Source: Pseudomonas guariconensis
GTDB taxonomy: Bacteria > Pseudomonadota > Gammaproteobacteria > Pseudomonadales > Pseudomonadaceae
NCBI RefSeq assembly: GCF_015680235.1
Contig: NZ_JADLJL010000028.1
Location: 1-62,918, forward strand
Length of the DNA: 62,918 nt
Direction: 5' to 3'
Positions 1 through 8,628 of this stretch are shown here, piece by piece. Numbering within the stretch: the stretch's first letter is position 1; each line of letters begins with the position of its first letter. The translations under genes and the position numbers were made by a program. The notes below the pieces were generated by a model, which was not told where the DNA came from, ran no database searches, and saw only the letters and a list, made by a program, of their open reading frames with translations.

Positions 1-100
1 ACTTGTGATGCTGATAATCTTGGCGACGATCAGTCCATACTCACAAGCACCCACACGAATTGCTTGATTCGATTGTTAAAGAGCGATTTGGTTAAGAGCG
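1..100 (-). promoter_or_regulatory. rRNA operon leader with boxA antitermination site
   Basis: Read on the minus strand this segment matches the Pseudomonas rRNA leader/spacer type. It has a boxA-like element (CGCTCTTTAACAA, positions 73-85), then AAGCAATTCGTGTGGGTGCT and the ATTATCAGCATCACAAGT block, both typical of sequence before 16S and in the 16S-23S spacer. The 16S gene itself is not in the window and should begin just beyond position 1. boxA recruits Nus factors for antitermination (family knowledge). Confidence 0.8.
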
Positions 101-121
101 TTGTCTCAACCGAGGCCGCGC

Positions 122-149
122 ATTCTACGCTTTCCTCAAAGTCTGTCAA
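122..149 (-). promoter_or_regulatory. rrn promoter P1 (proximal)
   Basis: On the minus strand: TTGACA, 16-bp spacer, TAGAAT, followed by a GC-rich discriminator (GCGCGGCCTC) as in stringently controlled rRNA promoters. It lies about 40 bp before boxA. The upstream side is A/T-rich, consistent with an UP element. Confidence 0.8.
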
Positions 150-231
150 GCGTTTATTTCGAAGTTTCTTACGAGAAAGTCGTTCAACTTCAACCGCTTA
201 ACACGCTGCGATCTCTCGTAGCGGGAGGCGA

Positions 232-259
232 ATCATACAGCGTTAAAACCTGCTGTCAA
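232..259 (-). promoter_or_regulatory. rrn promoter P2 (middle)
   Basis: On the minus strand: perfect TTGACA, 16-bp spacer, TATGAT. It reads toward the rRNA operon and sits about 110 bp upstream of P1. Confidence 0.7.
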
Positions 260-375
260 CTGCCTTTTTCACCGCTGCCGATCTGTGAGACCGAAGCCTT
301 CCGATACTACCTGAACCGTTCAACTCATTGAATCTCAAGGAGTTTTGCGTTTCGACTGCGTCGGAAGTGGGGCGC

Positions 376-403
376 ATTATAGGCCCCTGAAACGGCGCGT
401 CAA
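376..403 (-). promoter_or_regulatory. rrn promoter P3 (distal)
   Basis: On the minus strand: TTGACG, 16-bp spacer, perfect TATAAT, followed by a GC-rich GCGCCCC. An A/T-rich stretch with a T6 run lies just upstream. It starts directly after the tyrS terminator, so rRNA transcription is insulated from tyrS. Confidence 0.75.
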
Positions 404-432
404 CCGTTATTTTCAAAAAACTTCGATATTGC

Positions 433-469
433 CGAAAAACAAAGCGGGGAGGCCTACCGGCCTCCCCGC
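433..469 (-). terminator. Intrinsic terminator of tyrS
   Basis: Perfect 11-bp inverted repeat (arms 444-454 and 459-469) with a 4-nt loop. On the minus strand it is followed by TTTGTTTTT. It lies 30 bp after the tyrS stop and before the rrn promoters. Confidence 0.9.
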
Positions 470-499
470 TTGCGTCGCCTCTCTATATAGAAGCCATCT

Positions 500-1699
500 T
501 CATTCAGCTTTCAGAGTAATGCGCGCGAAAGCCTTCTTGCCCGCCTGGCACACATGGGTGGCGCCGACCGCGAAGACAAAGCCACGATCGACCACGGCGC
601 CATCCACCTTGACCCCACCAGCATTGAGCAGGTCGCGCGCAGCCGCCGAGTTCTTCACCAGGCCAGCCTTGTTCAGCACGGCAGCAATCGGCATATCCTC
701 CGAGGCGGCCACTTCAACCTCCGGCAGATCTTCCGGCAGCTCACCATCCTTCATGCGGTTACCCGCAGCACGGTGAGCATTGGCCGCGGCCTCTTCGCCA
801 TGGAAGCGTGCCACGATCTCCTCAGCCAGCTTGATCTTGATATCGCGCGGGTTTGCACCTGCTTCGACATCGGCACGGAACTGGTTGATCTCGTCCATCG
901 AACGGAAGCTCAGCAGCTCGAAGTAACGCCACATCAAGGTGTCTGGGATCGACACCAGCTTGCTGTACATCACCCCAGGCGCTTCCTGGATACCCACGTA
1001 GTTGCCCAGGGACTTGGACATTTTCTTCACGCCGTCGAGCCCTTCGAGCAGCGGCATGGTCACGATGTTCTGCGCCTCCTGCCCATAGGCGCGCTGCAGC
1101 TCGCGCCCCATCAACAGGTTGAACTTCTGGTCGGTACCACCCAGCTCGACATCAGCCTTGAGCGCTACCGAGTCGTAGCCCTGAACCAACGGATACAGGA
1201 ACTCGTGGATCGCAATCGGCTGGTTGCTGCTGTAGCGCTTGTCGAAATCGTCGCGCTCGAGCATGCGTGCCACGGTGTATTGCGAAGCCAGGCGAATGAA
1301 GTCGGCCGGGGTCAGCTTGTCCATCCAGGTGGAATTGAACGCCACCTCGGTCTTGGACGGGTCGAGAATCTTGAACACCTGCTGTTTATAGGTCTCGGCG
1401 TTGTCCAGGACCTGCTCGCGGGTCAACGGAGGACGCGTGGCGCTCTTGCCGCTCGGGTCGCCGATCATGCCGGTGAAGTCGCCGATCAGGAAGATGACCT
1501 GGTGCCCCAGGTCCTGGAACTGGCGCAGCTTGTTGATCAGCACGGTGTGCCCAAGGTGCAGGTCCGGCGCGGTCGGGTCGAAACCCGCCTTGATACGCAG
1601 GGGCTGGCCGCGCTTGAGCTTCTCCACCAGTTCCGACTCGACCAATACCTCTTCCGCACCGCGCTTGATAAGCGCCAGCTGCTCTTCAACCGACTTCAT
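500..1699 (-). CDS. tyrS: Tyrosyl-tRNA synthetase
   Basis: A cytoplasmic class I aminoacyl-tRNA synthetase that charges tRNA-Tyr with tyrosine. The 399-residue product has the HIGH-type motif HLGH (residues 48-51), the KMSKS motif intact at 226-230, and a C-terminal S4-like RNA-binding domain (about 335-395). I chose the ATG at 1699 (MKSVEEQL); a longer frame adds 15 residues with no family similarity. The gene is monocistronic: an rho-independent terminator follows, and a divergent peptidase gene starts 212 bp upstream. The length and KMSKS spacing fit the long TyrRS type of gamma-proteobacteria. Confidence 0.97.
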   Translation of the reverse strand: MKSVEEQLALIKRGAEEVLVESELVEKLKRGQPLRIKAGFDPTAPDLHLGHTVLINKLRQFQDLGHQVIFLIGDFTGMIGDPSGKSATRPPLTREQVLDNAETYKQQVFKILDPSKTEVAFNSTWMDKLTPADFIRLASQYTVARMLERDDFDKRYSSNQPIAIHEFLYPLVQGYDSVALKADVELGGTDQKFNLLMGRELQRAYGQEAQNIVTMPLLEGLDGVKKMSKSLGNYVGIQEAPGVMYSKLVSIPDTLMWRYFELLSFRSMDEINQFRADVEAGANPRDIKIKLAEEIVARFHGEEAAANAHRAAGNRMKDGELPEDLPEVEVAASEDMPIAAVLNKAGLVKNSAAARDLLNAGGVKVDGAVVDRGFVFAVGATHVCQAGKKAFARITLKAE

Positions 1700-1814
1700 A
1701 GACAGACCCGCAAGGCTCAGATTCAAGGGGAGCCAACCATACAAGATCGGCCGTCAAATACAAGTTTCGCAAAGGAATGTGACCCGAAAGGCGTATCGCG
1801 GCGTCTACGCGCCC

Positions 1815-1843
1815 TTGCGCGAAAATGGATTTGGTTATATTTT
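1815..1843 (+). promoter_or_regulatory. Possible promoter for the M23 peptidase-anmK unit
   Basis: TTGCGC with TATATTTTATAC 15-17 bp downstream, in the tyrS/peptidase divergent gap about 70 bp before the ATG. The -35 is imperfect and the register of the -10 is ambiguous. Confidence 0.35.
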
Positions 1844-1911
1844 ATACAGTTATTTCATCTTCATCATGTCATTCATCTTTTCCATTTCACTTTTTCAAAG
1901 TCACCTCACCT

Positions 1912-3342
1912 ATGACCAACGAGACGCCTAAAGCGCCCCCGCTTTATCCGAAAAGCCATTTGTTGGCCGCCAGCGGCATCGCCGCCTTGCTCAGCCTGGC
2001 TTTGCTGGTATTCCCTTCCAGCGAGGTCGAAGCCAAGAAGACCACCCTTAGCCTCGAGCTGGAAACCCCGGCAGAGCAGCTGAAGGACGAGTCCAAGGCC
2101 GCCCCCCTGGTCCAAACCGAAGGCGACAAAGGCTCGCCCTTCGCCCAGATCGAGAACGCCGAGCCTGCGGCCACGCAAACCGCCGAACAGGCACCCGCTG
2201 CCGAGGAGAAGGCCGAGCAAAGCGCCGACGCCAAGCTTCCCGGTCATCGCGAAGTCACCGTCGCCCGTGGCGACACCCTGTCTACCTTGTTCGCCAAGGT
2301 CGGGTTGCCGAGCAATGCGGTCCATGACGTCCTGGCCAGCGGCAAGCAGGCCAAGCAGTTCAGCCGGCTCAAGCATGGCCAGGTACTGCAGTTCGAACTC
2401 GACAAGGACGGCCAGCTGGCCAGCCTGCACAGCAAGGTCAGCAACCTCGAGACCATTCGCCTGACCAAGACCGCCAAGGGCTACAGCTTCGATCGCGAGA
2501 TCAGCAAGCCAGTGGTACGCACCGCCTACGCCCATGGCGTGATCAAGAGCTCGCTGTCGGCCTCGGCCAAGCGTGCTGGCCTGTCCCACAGCCTGACCAT
2601 GGACATGGCGCGAGTGCTGGGCTACGACATCGACTTCGCCCAGGACATCCGCCCAGGCGACGAATTCGACGTGGTCTACGAGCAGAAGGTCATGGATGGC
2701 AAGGTGGTCGGCACCGGCAATATCCTTTCCGCCCGCTTCACCAACCGCGGCAAGACCTACACCGCCGTGCGCTACACCAACAAGCAGGGCAACACCAGCT
2801 ACTACACCGCCGACGGCAACAGCCTGCGCAAGGCGTTCATCCGCACGCCGGTGGACTTCGCCCGCATCAGTTCGCGCTTCTCCGCGGGCCGCAAGCACCC
2901 GATCCTGAACAAGATCCGCGCGCACAAAGGCGTCGACTACGCAGCCCCTCGCGGCACGCCAATCAAGGCCGCTGGCGACGGCAAGGTCCTGTTGGCAGGC
3001 CGTCGCGGCGGCTACGGCAACACCGTGATCATCGCCCACGGCAACTCCTACAAGACGCTCTATGGTCACATGCAAGGCTTCGCCAAGGGCATCAAGACCG
3101 GCAGCTCGGTCAAGCAAGGTCAGATCATCGGCTACATCGGCACCACCGGGCTGTCCACCGGGCCACACCTGCACTATGAGTTCCAGGTCAACGGCGTGCA
3201 TGTCGACCCGCTGAGCCGCAAGCTGCCCATGGCCGACCCGATCGCCCGTTCCGAGCGCCAGCGTTTCCTGCAGCAGAGCAAGCCCCTGATCGCCCGCATG
3301 GACCAAGAAAAGGCCACCATGCTCGCCGCCAACAAGCGCTGA
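1912..3342 (+). CDS. M23 family peptidoglycan DD-endopeptidase (MepM-like)
   Basis: A 476-residue membrane-anchored zinc peptidase expected to cut peptide cross-links in periplasmic murein. Residues 15-35 form an N-terminal hydrophobic anchor. A Lys/Glu/Ala-rich linker follows, then a LysM/OapA-like domain starting near REVTVARGDTLSTLF, and a C-terminal lysostaphin-type domain. The zinc ligands are H338 and D342 (HKGVDYA) and the HLH motif at 419-421 (HLHYEF), so the enzyme looks active. The ATG at 1912 is chosen over an upstream in-frame ATG at 1825 because it gives a normal anchor. anmK follows after 3 bp, so wall cleavage and MurNAc recycling are probably co-transcribed. Confidence 0.9.
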   Translation: MTNETPKAPPLYPKSHLLAASGIAALLSLALLVFPSSEVEAKKTTLSLELETPAEQLKDESKAAPLVQTEGDKGSPFAQIENAEPAATQTAEQAPAAEEKAEQSADAKLPGHREVTVARGDTLSTLFAKVGLPSNAVHDVLASGKQAKQFSRLKHGQVLQFELDKDGQLASLHSKVSNLETIRLTKTAKGYSFDREISKPVVRTAYAHGVIKSSLSASAKRAGLSHSLTMDMARVLGYDIDFAQDIRPGDEFDVVYEQKVMDGKVVGTGNILSARFTNRGKTYTAVRYTNKQGNTSYYTADGNSLRKAFIRTPVDFARISSRFSAGRKHPILNKIRAHKGVDYAAPRGTPIKAAGDGKVLLAGRRGGYGNTVIIAHGNSYKTLYGHMQGFAKGIKTGSSVKQGQIIGYIGTTGLSTGPHLHYEFQVNGVHVDPLSRKLPMADPIARSERQRFLQQSKPLIARMDQEKATMLAANKR

Positions 3343-3345
3343 TCC

Positions 3346-4437
3346 ATGGCGCTCTATCTGGGTGTGATGTCCGGAACCAGCCTCGACGGCCTGGACATCG
3401 CACTGATCGACCAAGGCGAGCAGACCCGTCTGCTCGCCACCCACTACACCCCCATGCCCGCCGACCTTCGCCAGGACCTGCTCGCCCTTTGCGCCAGCGG
3501 CCCTGACGAAATCGCCCGTGCCAGCCTCGCGGAAAACCGCTGGGCCACCCTCGCCGCCGATGGCATCGGCCAGCTCCTGGCCAGCCAAGGCCTGGAGGCC
3601 GGCGCCATTCGCGCGATCGGCAGCCACGGCCAGACCATCCGCCACGAACCTGCGCGCGGCTTCACCGTACAGATCGGCAACCCGGCCCTGTTGGCAGAGC
3701 TCACAGGCGTGTGCGTAGTAGGGGATTTCCGGCGCCGCGATGTGGCAGCAGGCGGCCAAGGCGCTCCCTTGGTGCCGGCTTTCCACGAAGCACTGTTCGG
3801 CCATCTGGGCCAACAGGTCGCCATTCTCAACGTCGGAGGGTTCAGCAACCTCAGCCTGATCGAGCAGAACAAGCCCGTTCATGGTTTCGACTGTGGCCCG
3901 GGCAATGTGCTGCTCGATGCCTGGATCGAACGCAAGCGCGGCAAGGCCTACGATGCCGATGGCCAGTGGGCAGCCAGCGGCAACGTTTGCAATGCCCTGC
4001 TCGCCCGCCTGCTCGCCGACCCGTTCTTCGCCGGAACCGGCCCCAAGAGCACCGGCCGTGAGGTGTTCAACCTCCCCTGGCTGGACACTCACCTGGCGGC
4101 ACTGCCGAACTACCGGGACGAAGATATCCAGGCGACCCTACTGGAACTGACTGCCCGCAGCATCATCGATTCGCTACGCAGCGCCCAACCCCACACCGAA
4201 ACCCTGTTGGTATGCGGGGGCGGCGCACGCAATGGCGCGTTGATGCGTCGGCTGGCAGCCTTGCTGCCATCGGCCCAGGTAGCTAGCACCGCGGCCTACG
4301 GCGTCGATCCGGACTGGGTCGAGGCCATGGCCTTCGCCTGGTTGGCCCATTGCTGTCTCGAAGGCATTCCAGCCAACCGCCCGAGCGTCACGGCGGCCAA
4401 AGGGCTGCGCGTACTCGGCGCGATCTACCCGGCTTGA
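3346..4437 (+). CDS. anmK: Anhydro-N-acetylmuramic acid kinase
   Basis: AnmK opens the 1,6-anhydro ring of anhydroMurNAc and phosphorylates it to MurNAc-6-phosphate in the cytoplasm, an early step of cell-wall recycling. The 363-residue product starts with the family signature GVMSGTSLDGLDIAL and carries the sugar-kinase motifs DCGPGNVLLD and LLVCGGGARNG. It starts 3 bp after the M23 peptidase stop. A bidirectional terminator follows. Together with amgK and murU near 30 kb it gives three of the recycling steps in one window. Confidence 0.96.
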   Translation: MALYLGVMSGTSLDGLDIALIDQGEQTRLLATHYTPMPADLRQDLLALCASGPDEIARASLAENRWATLAADGIGQLLASQGLEAGAIRAIGSHGQTIRHEPARGFTVQIGNPALLAELTGVCVVGDFRRRDVAAGGQGAPLVPAFHEALFGHLGQQVAILNVGGFSNLSLIEQNKPVHGFDCGPGNVLLDAWIERKRGKAYDADGQWAASGNVCNALLARLLADPFFAGTGPKSTGREVFNLPWLDTHLAALPNYRDEDIQATLLELTARSIIDSLRSAQPHTETLLVCGGGARNGALMRRLAALLPSAQVASTAAYGVDPDWVEAMAFAWLAHCCLEGIPANRPSVTAAKGLRVLGAIYPA

Positions 4438-4453
4438 AACCCACGCAGAAAAC

Positions 4454-4481
4454 AAAACGCCGCGCATAAGCGCGGCGTTTT
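4454..4481. terminator. Bidirectional terminator between anmK and erpA
   Basis: Perfect 12-bp inverted repeat (AAAACGCCGCGC / GCGCGGCGTTTT) around a 4-nt ATAA loop. The A and T ends make it functional in both directions. It separates the converging anmK and erpA genes. Confidence 0.9.
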
Positions 4482-4497
4482 CATGACAAGCCCAGGC

Positions 4498-4848
4498 TCA
4501 GATCGAGAACGACGAGCCGCAGCCGCAGGTGGTGGTGGCATTGGGGTTCTTGATCACGAAACGCGACCCTTCCAAGCCTTCCTGATAGTCCACCTCAGCG
4601 CCCGCCAGGTACTGGAAGCTCATCGGGTCCACGACCAGGGAAACACCCTCGCGCTCGACCACGGTGTCGTCTTCGGCCACTTCCTCATCGAAAGTGAACC
4701 CGTACTGGAACCCCGAGCAGCCGCCGCCGGTCACGAATACACGCAGCTTCAGGCGATCATTGCCCTCTTCGGTGACCAGGGTCTTCACCTTGTGCGCTGC
4801 ACCTTGGGTGAATTCCAAAGCCGTGGGGGTGAAGGTTTCGACGCTCAT
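4498..4848 (-). CDS. erpA: Iron-sulfur cluster insertion protein ErpA
   Basis: A 116-residue A-type Fe-S carrier that delivers clusters to apo-proteins. The three conserved cysteines are present: one in GGGCSGFQY and two in the C-terminal TTCGCGSSFSI. The start is the ATG at 4848 (MSVETFTPT), preceded by GGGAG at good spacing. A longer frame adds 35 residues not found in the family. It converges on anmK and is followed upstream on the same strand by argC. Confidence 0.95.
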   Translation of the reverse strand: MSVETFTPTALEFTQGAAHKVKTLVTEEGNDRLKLRVFVTGGGCSGFQYGFTFDEEVAEDDTVVEREGVSLVVDPMSFQYLAGAEVDYQEGLEGSRFVIKNPNATTTCGCGSSFSI

Positions 4849-4998
4849 GTTGACTCTCCCGGCGCAGTGCCGCCATAAAACTCGATGACGCGCATTATCC
4901 GCTTCTCCGAGAAAATCGGTCAAGAATTGTGCGGCTTTGGTCGTGCTCGGCAAAAATGGGGGCGTTATGCCCCCATCACCTGTGGCTCGAGCCGTCGA

Positions 4999-6033
4999 TC
5001 AGGGCAGCAGGCCCGCGTGCCCCAGGCCCATGCGCTCGTCCAGGCCGAACAGAATGTTCAGGTTCTGCACTGCCTGGCCGGAAGCGCCCTTGACCAGGTT
5101 GTCGATCACCGACAGCACGACCACCAGATCGCCGCCCTGTGGCCGGTGCACCGCAATGCGGCAGACATTGGCGCCGCGCACGCTGCGGGTCTCGGGGTGG
5201 CTGCCGGCCGGCATCACATCGACGAACGGCTCATCGGCATAACGCTTCTCGAACAGCGCCTGCAGGTCGACGCTGGTATCGGCGACGGTTGCATAAAGGG
5301 TGGCATGGATACCACGGATCATCGGCGTCAGGTGCGGGACGAAGGTCAGGCCGACGTCCTTGCCTGCAGCCAGGCGCAGGCCCTGGCTGATCTCCGGCAG
5401 GTGACGGTGCCCCTTGACCGCATAGGCCTTCATGCTTTCGCCTGCCTCGCAGAACAGCGAGCCCACTGCCGCGCCACGACCTGCGCCGCTGACCCCGGAC
5501 TTGCAGTCGGCGATCAACCGCGATGGATCAGCCAGGCCGGCTTCCAGCAGCGGTAGGAAGCCCAGCTGGGTGGCAGTCGGGTAGCAACCCGGCACGGCGA
5601 TCAGGCGTGCCTGGCGGATCTTCTCGCGATTGACCTCGGGCAAGCCATAGACCGCATCCTTGAGCAGCTCCGGCGCACCGTGGGGTTGGCCGTACCACTT
5701 GCCCCACTCCACCGCATCCTGGAGACGGAAGTCGGCAGACAGGTCGATGACCTTGGTTCCGGCTGCCAGCAGCTCGCCGGCCAGAGCATGGGCAACACCA
5801 TGGGGCGTGGCGAAGAACACCACGTCGCAGGCGCCCAGGGTCTTGCTGTCCGGCACGCTGAAGGCCAGCCCGTCGTAGTGGCCGCGCAGGTTCGGATACA
5901 TGTCGGCGACAGCCACGCCCGCCTCGGAGCGCGAGGTGATGACCGCGACCTCGGCCTGAGGGTGCTGTGCCAGCAGACGCAACAGTTCGACGCCGGTGTA
6001 ACCCGTGCCGCCGACGATACCGACCTTGATCAT
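4999..6033 (-). CDS. argC: N-acetyl-gamma-glutamyl-phosphate reductase
   Basis: ArgC makes N-acetylglutamate semialdehyde with NADPH in arginine synthesis. The 344-residue product has the Rossmann motif GIVGGTGYTGVELLRLL at residues 6-22 and the catalytic cysteine C150 in VPGCYPTATQ. Full length for the family. It lies 150 bp upstream of erpA on the same strand and is divergent from the hemJ-like gene. Confidence 0.97.
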   Translation of the reverse strand: MIKVGIVGGTGYTGVELLRLLAQHPQAEVAVITSRSEAGVAVADMYPNLRGHYDGLAFSVPDSKTLGACDVVFFATPHGVAHALAGELLAAGTKVIDLSADFRLQDAVEWGKWYGQPHGAPELLKDAVYGLPEVNREKIRQARLIAVPGCYPTATQLGFLPLLEAGLADPSRLIADCKSGVSGAGRGAAVGSLFCEAGESMKAYAVKGHRHLPEISQGLRLAAGKDVGLTFVPHLTPMIRGIHATLYATVADTSVDLQALFEKRYADEPFVDVMPAGSHPETRSVRGANVCRIAVHRPQGGDLVVVLSVIDNLVKGASGQAVQNLNILFGLDERMGLGHAGLLP

Positions 6034-6173
6034 AACGCTTGCCCCTTATCAACGAGCCAACTGGAAAACGCACGATAATAGGGGGCTGGGGTCTCTGTAA
6101 CAACTCTTCGGATGCCCCGTCGAGCGCTTGGCCTTTACTATCTGACGACCGTGAAACCTGAAGGAACTTCCCA

Positions 6174-6599
6174 ATGCTCTATCTATGGATCAAGGCCCTG
6201 CACATCATCAGTGTCGTTTGCTGGTTCGCCGGCCTGTTCTACCTGCCGCGGCTGTTCGTCTACCACGCCCAAAGCCAGGACAGCATCAGCCAGGAGCGCT
6301 TCATCACCATGGAGCGCAAACTGTACCGAGGCATCATGAACCCGGCCATGATCGCGACCTATGTCTTCGGCGGCTGGATGCTGTACCTCAACCCGGGCTG
6401 GCTGAGCCAGGGCTGGCTGCATGCCAAGCTCACCCTGGTGGCATTGCTGACCGTGTACCACCACATGTGCGGCACCCAGCGCAAACGCTTCGCCGCGGGC
6501 AGCAATACCCGCAGCCATGTGTACTACCGCTGGTTCAACGAAGTGCCGGTGCTGTTCCTGCTGGGCATCGTGGTGCTGGTTGTGGTCAAGCCGTTCTGA
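6174..6599 (+). CDS. hemJ: HemJ-type protoporphyrinogen IX oxidase
   Basis: A 141-residue inner-membrane protein of the TIGR00701/HemJ family, which oxidises protoporphyrinogen IX in heme synthesis in bacteria without HemG/HemY. About four membrane helices are visible. Conserved family residues include the histidine in KALHIISVVCWFAGLFYLPR, the RLFVYH segment and HAKLTLV. AAGGA lies 8 bp before the ATG. It is divergent from argC. The family match is by eye; activity is inferred from the family. Confidence 0.82.
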   Translation: MLYLWIKALHIISVVCWFAGLFYLPRLFVYHAQSQDSISQERFITMERKLYRGIMNPAMIATYVFGGWMLYLNPGWLSQGWLHAKLTLVALLTVYHHMCGTQRKRFAAGSNTRSHVYYRWFNEVPVLFLLGIVVLVVVKPF

Positions 6600-6622
6600 A
6601 GCCGCCCGTTCCGACCCAGGCG

Positions 6623-6645
6623 GCCGGGCCTGGCGCCAGGCCGGC
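6623..6645. terminator. Strong GC hairpin after hemJ
   Basis: Inverted repeat with arms 6623-6633 and 6636-6645, one bulged G, loop CG, 24 bp after the hemJ stop. No T run follows, so a terminator or mRNA 3'-end role is only probable. Confidence 0.4.
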
Positions 6646-6721
6646 CCTGACTGCATAAAGGCACCACCTTCCCTGGCCAAGCTGTACACTAGGCGCCCTC
6701 TTCAGCCCCCAGGAGCCTTGC

Positions 6722-7504
6722 ATGACCCGTTACGCCATGATTACCGGAGCTTCCAGCGGCCTGGGCCTGGCCCTGGCGGAAGCACTGGCACGGCGCGGGC
6801 GCAACCTGATCCTGGTGGCTCGCCACCGTGAAACCCTCGAGCCTGTGGCCATCGAGCTGACCCAGCGTTTCGGTGTCGAAGTATTGTTCCGCGCCTGCGA
6901 CCTGAGCCAGCCCCTGCGCCTGTCGGGCTTCGTGCTCGAGCTGGAGGAAGGCGAGCGGCGCATCGACCTGCTGGTGAATTGCGCGGCCCAGCGCACCTAT
7001 GGCCCCTTCCTGGCCCATGAATGGGCAGACGAACAGGACCTGCTCGAGGTCAACATCCTTGCCCTGAGCCGCCTGTGTCACGCCATCGGCAACCTGATGG
7101 CCGTGCAGGGCGGCGGGCAGATCCTCAACGTCGCCTCCCTGGCCGGTGCGGCGCCAGGCCCCTGGATGGCTGCCTATGCGGCCAGCAAGGCGTATGTGGT
7201 GAGTTTCTCCGAAGCGCTGCGTGAGGAGCTCAAGCGCACCGGGATCAAGGTTTCCGTGCTGTGTCCCGGCCCGGTGCGTTCGGCACGCCGACGCATTCCC
7301 CGCCTCGAAGGCAGCACGCGCTGCCTGAGCCCCGAAGAAGTGGCGCTCTACACCGTGCGCGCGCTGGACCGGAATCGCGCCGTGATCATGCCAGGCCGGC
7401 GCAATCGCTGGCTGGCAGCGCTGCCACGCCTGATGCCACGCTGGCTGGTGCGCAAGCTCGCGGGCCTGGTCAATCGCCGCTATTGCCCTGTCGGCTTCCA
7501 ATAG
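6722..7504 (+). CDS. Short-chain dehydrogenase/reductase (SDR)
   Basis: A 260-residue classical SDR, predicted NAD(P)-dependent oxidoreductase of unknown substrate. The N-terminal cofactor motif TGASSGLG is at residues 8-15. The NAG-like motif appears as NCAA near residue 88, the catalytic Ser lies in NVASLAGAAPG, and the YxxxK motif is YAASK. The C-terminal basic, hydrophobic stretch (RRNRWLAALPRLMPRWLVRK) resembles that of membrane-associated SDRs. It stands alone between hemJ and a HIT gene. I cannot name a substrate. Confidence 0.85.
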   Translation: MTRYAMITGASSGLGLALAEALARRGRNLILVARHRETLEPVAIELTQRFGVEVLFRACDLSQPLRLSGFVLELEEGERRIDLLVNCAAQRTYGPFLAHEWADEQDLLEVNILALSRLCHAIGNLMAVQGGGQILNVASLAGAAPGPWMAAYAASKAYVVSFSEALREELKRTGIKVSVLCPGPVRSARRRIPRLEGSTRCLSPEEVALYTVRALDRNRAVIMPGRRNRWLAALPRLMPRWLVRKLAGLVNRRYCPVGFQ

Positions 7505-7567
7505 CCACTGGGCGAGCGCCGCCGCGCTGGGTACACTCGGCCCGACCCTCACCATGGAGCAAGTGCT

Positions 7568-7906
7568 GTGGAGACTCTCTTCACCAAGATCATCAACCGG
7601 GAGATCCCGGCGAAGATCATCTACGAGGACGACCAGGTTCTGGCCTTCCACGATATCGCCCCGCAGGCGCCGGTACATTTTCTGGTCATCCCGAAAAAGC
7701 CCATCCGCACCCTCAACGACCTGACCGAAGAGGACAAGGGTCTGGCCGGCCACATCTTGTTCACCGCGCAGCGCCTGGCCAAGGAGCTGGGCTGCGAGGA
7801 AGGCTTCCGCGTGGTCATGAACTGCAACGAGCAGGGCGGCCAGACCGTCTACCACATCCACATGCATGTGCTCGGCCAGCGCCAGATGCACTGGCCACCG
7901 GGCTGA
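7568..7906 (+). CDS. HIT family nucleotide-binding protein (HinT-like)
   Basis: A 112-residue histidine-triad protein, probably a purine nucleoside phosphoramidase of the HinT branch. The active-site motif HIHMHVLG is at the C-terminus and the HinT-type ending MHWPPG is present. The start is GTG at 7568 with GGAG 8 bp upstream; the nearby ATG at 7554 is out of frame. coq7 follows 65 bp later. Confidence 0.92.
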   Translation: METLFTKIINREIPAKIIYEDDQVLAFHDIAPQAPVHFLVIPKKPIRTLNDLTEEDKGLAGHILFTAQRLAKELGCEEGFRVVMNCNEQGGQTVYHIHMHVLGQRQMHWPPG

Positions 7907-7971
7907 TCCAGGGCACCCCCCCTCCTGCCGATTGCGGTAAACTGTCGGGCACACTCTAGCGGAGGTGCCCG

Positions 7972-8619
7972 ATGGCTACCGAACGTCACTACTCGCCGCT
8001 CGACCGCTTGTTGCTGCAGGCAGATACCGCCATGCGCACCTTGCTGCCCTTCAGCGGCCAACCCGCCCGCCCGTCCCCGGCCATCGTCCAACCGGATGCG
8101 GAACTGGACGAAAGCCAAACCCGCCACGTCGCCGGCCTGATGCGCATCAACCATACCGGTGAAGTTTGCGCCCAGGCGCTCTACCAAGGCCAAGCCCTGA
8201 CCGCCAAGCTGCCGCAAGTGCGCAAGGCCATGGAACATGCCGCCGAGGAAGAAGTCGACCACCTGGCCTGGTGCGAACAGCGCATCCGCCAGCTGGGCAG
8301 CCACCCCAGCGTGCTCAACCCGTTGTTCTATGGCATGTCGTTCGGCATCGGCGCCCTCGCCGGCCTAGTGAGCGACAAAGTCAGCCTGGGTTTCGTCGCC
8401 GCCACCGAGCATCAGGTGTGCAAGCACCTGGATGAGCATCTGGAGCAGATCCCCCAGGAAGACGAAAAGTCCCGCGCCATCCTCGAGCAGATGCGTGTCG
8501 ATGAAGAACAGCACGCCGAGTCGGCACTCGAAGCTGGAGGCTATCGCTTCCCGGCCCCCGTGCGCTTCGGCATGAGCCTGATGGCCAAGGTGATGACCAA
8601 GAGCACCTACCGCATCTAG
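7972..8619 (+). CDS. coq7: Demethoxyubiquinone hydroxylase (Coq7)
   Basis: A 215-residue di-iron monooxygenase that adds the last hydroxyl in ubiquinone synthesis at the membrane. The ferritin-like carboxylate ligands are visible: E in MRINHTGEVCAQAL, the EEEVDHLAWC motif, E in VAATEHQVCKHLDEH, and DEEQHAESA near the C-terminus. This is the Coq7-type hydroxylase used by Pseudomonas in place of the flavin enzyme UbiF. The DUF2157-like gene starts 9 bp downstream. Confidence 0.95.
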   Translation: MATERHYSPLDRLLLQADTAMRTLLPFSGQPARPSPAIVQPDAELDESQTRHVAGLMRINHTGEVCAQALYQGQALTAKLPQVRKAMEHAAEEEVDHLAWCEQRIRQLGSHPSVLNPLFYGMSFGIGALAGLVSDKVSLGFVAATEHQVCKHLDEHLEQIPQEDEKSRAILEQMRVDEEQHAESALEAGGYRFPAPVRFGMSLMAKVMTKSTYRI

Positions 8620-8628
8620 GGAATATCC

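Noticed and set aside
554..1915. Long plus-strand open frame opposite tyrS
   Set aside because: It is the antisense shadow of tyrS; the tyrS frame carries clear catalytic motifs and this one has none.
1906..4092. 728-codon minus-strand frame over the M23 peptidase and anmK
   Set aside because: Gly/Ala/Val/Leu-rich translation with no motif, produced by GC bias opposite two well-supported genes.
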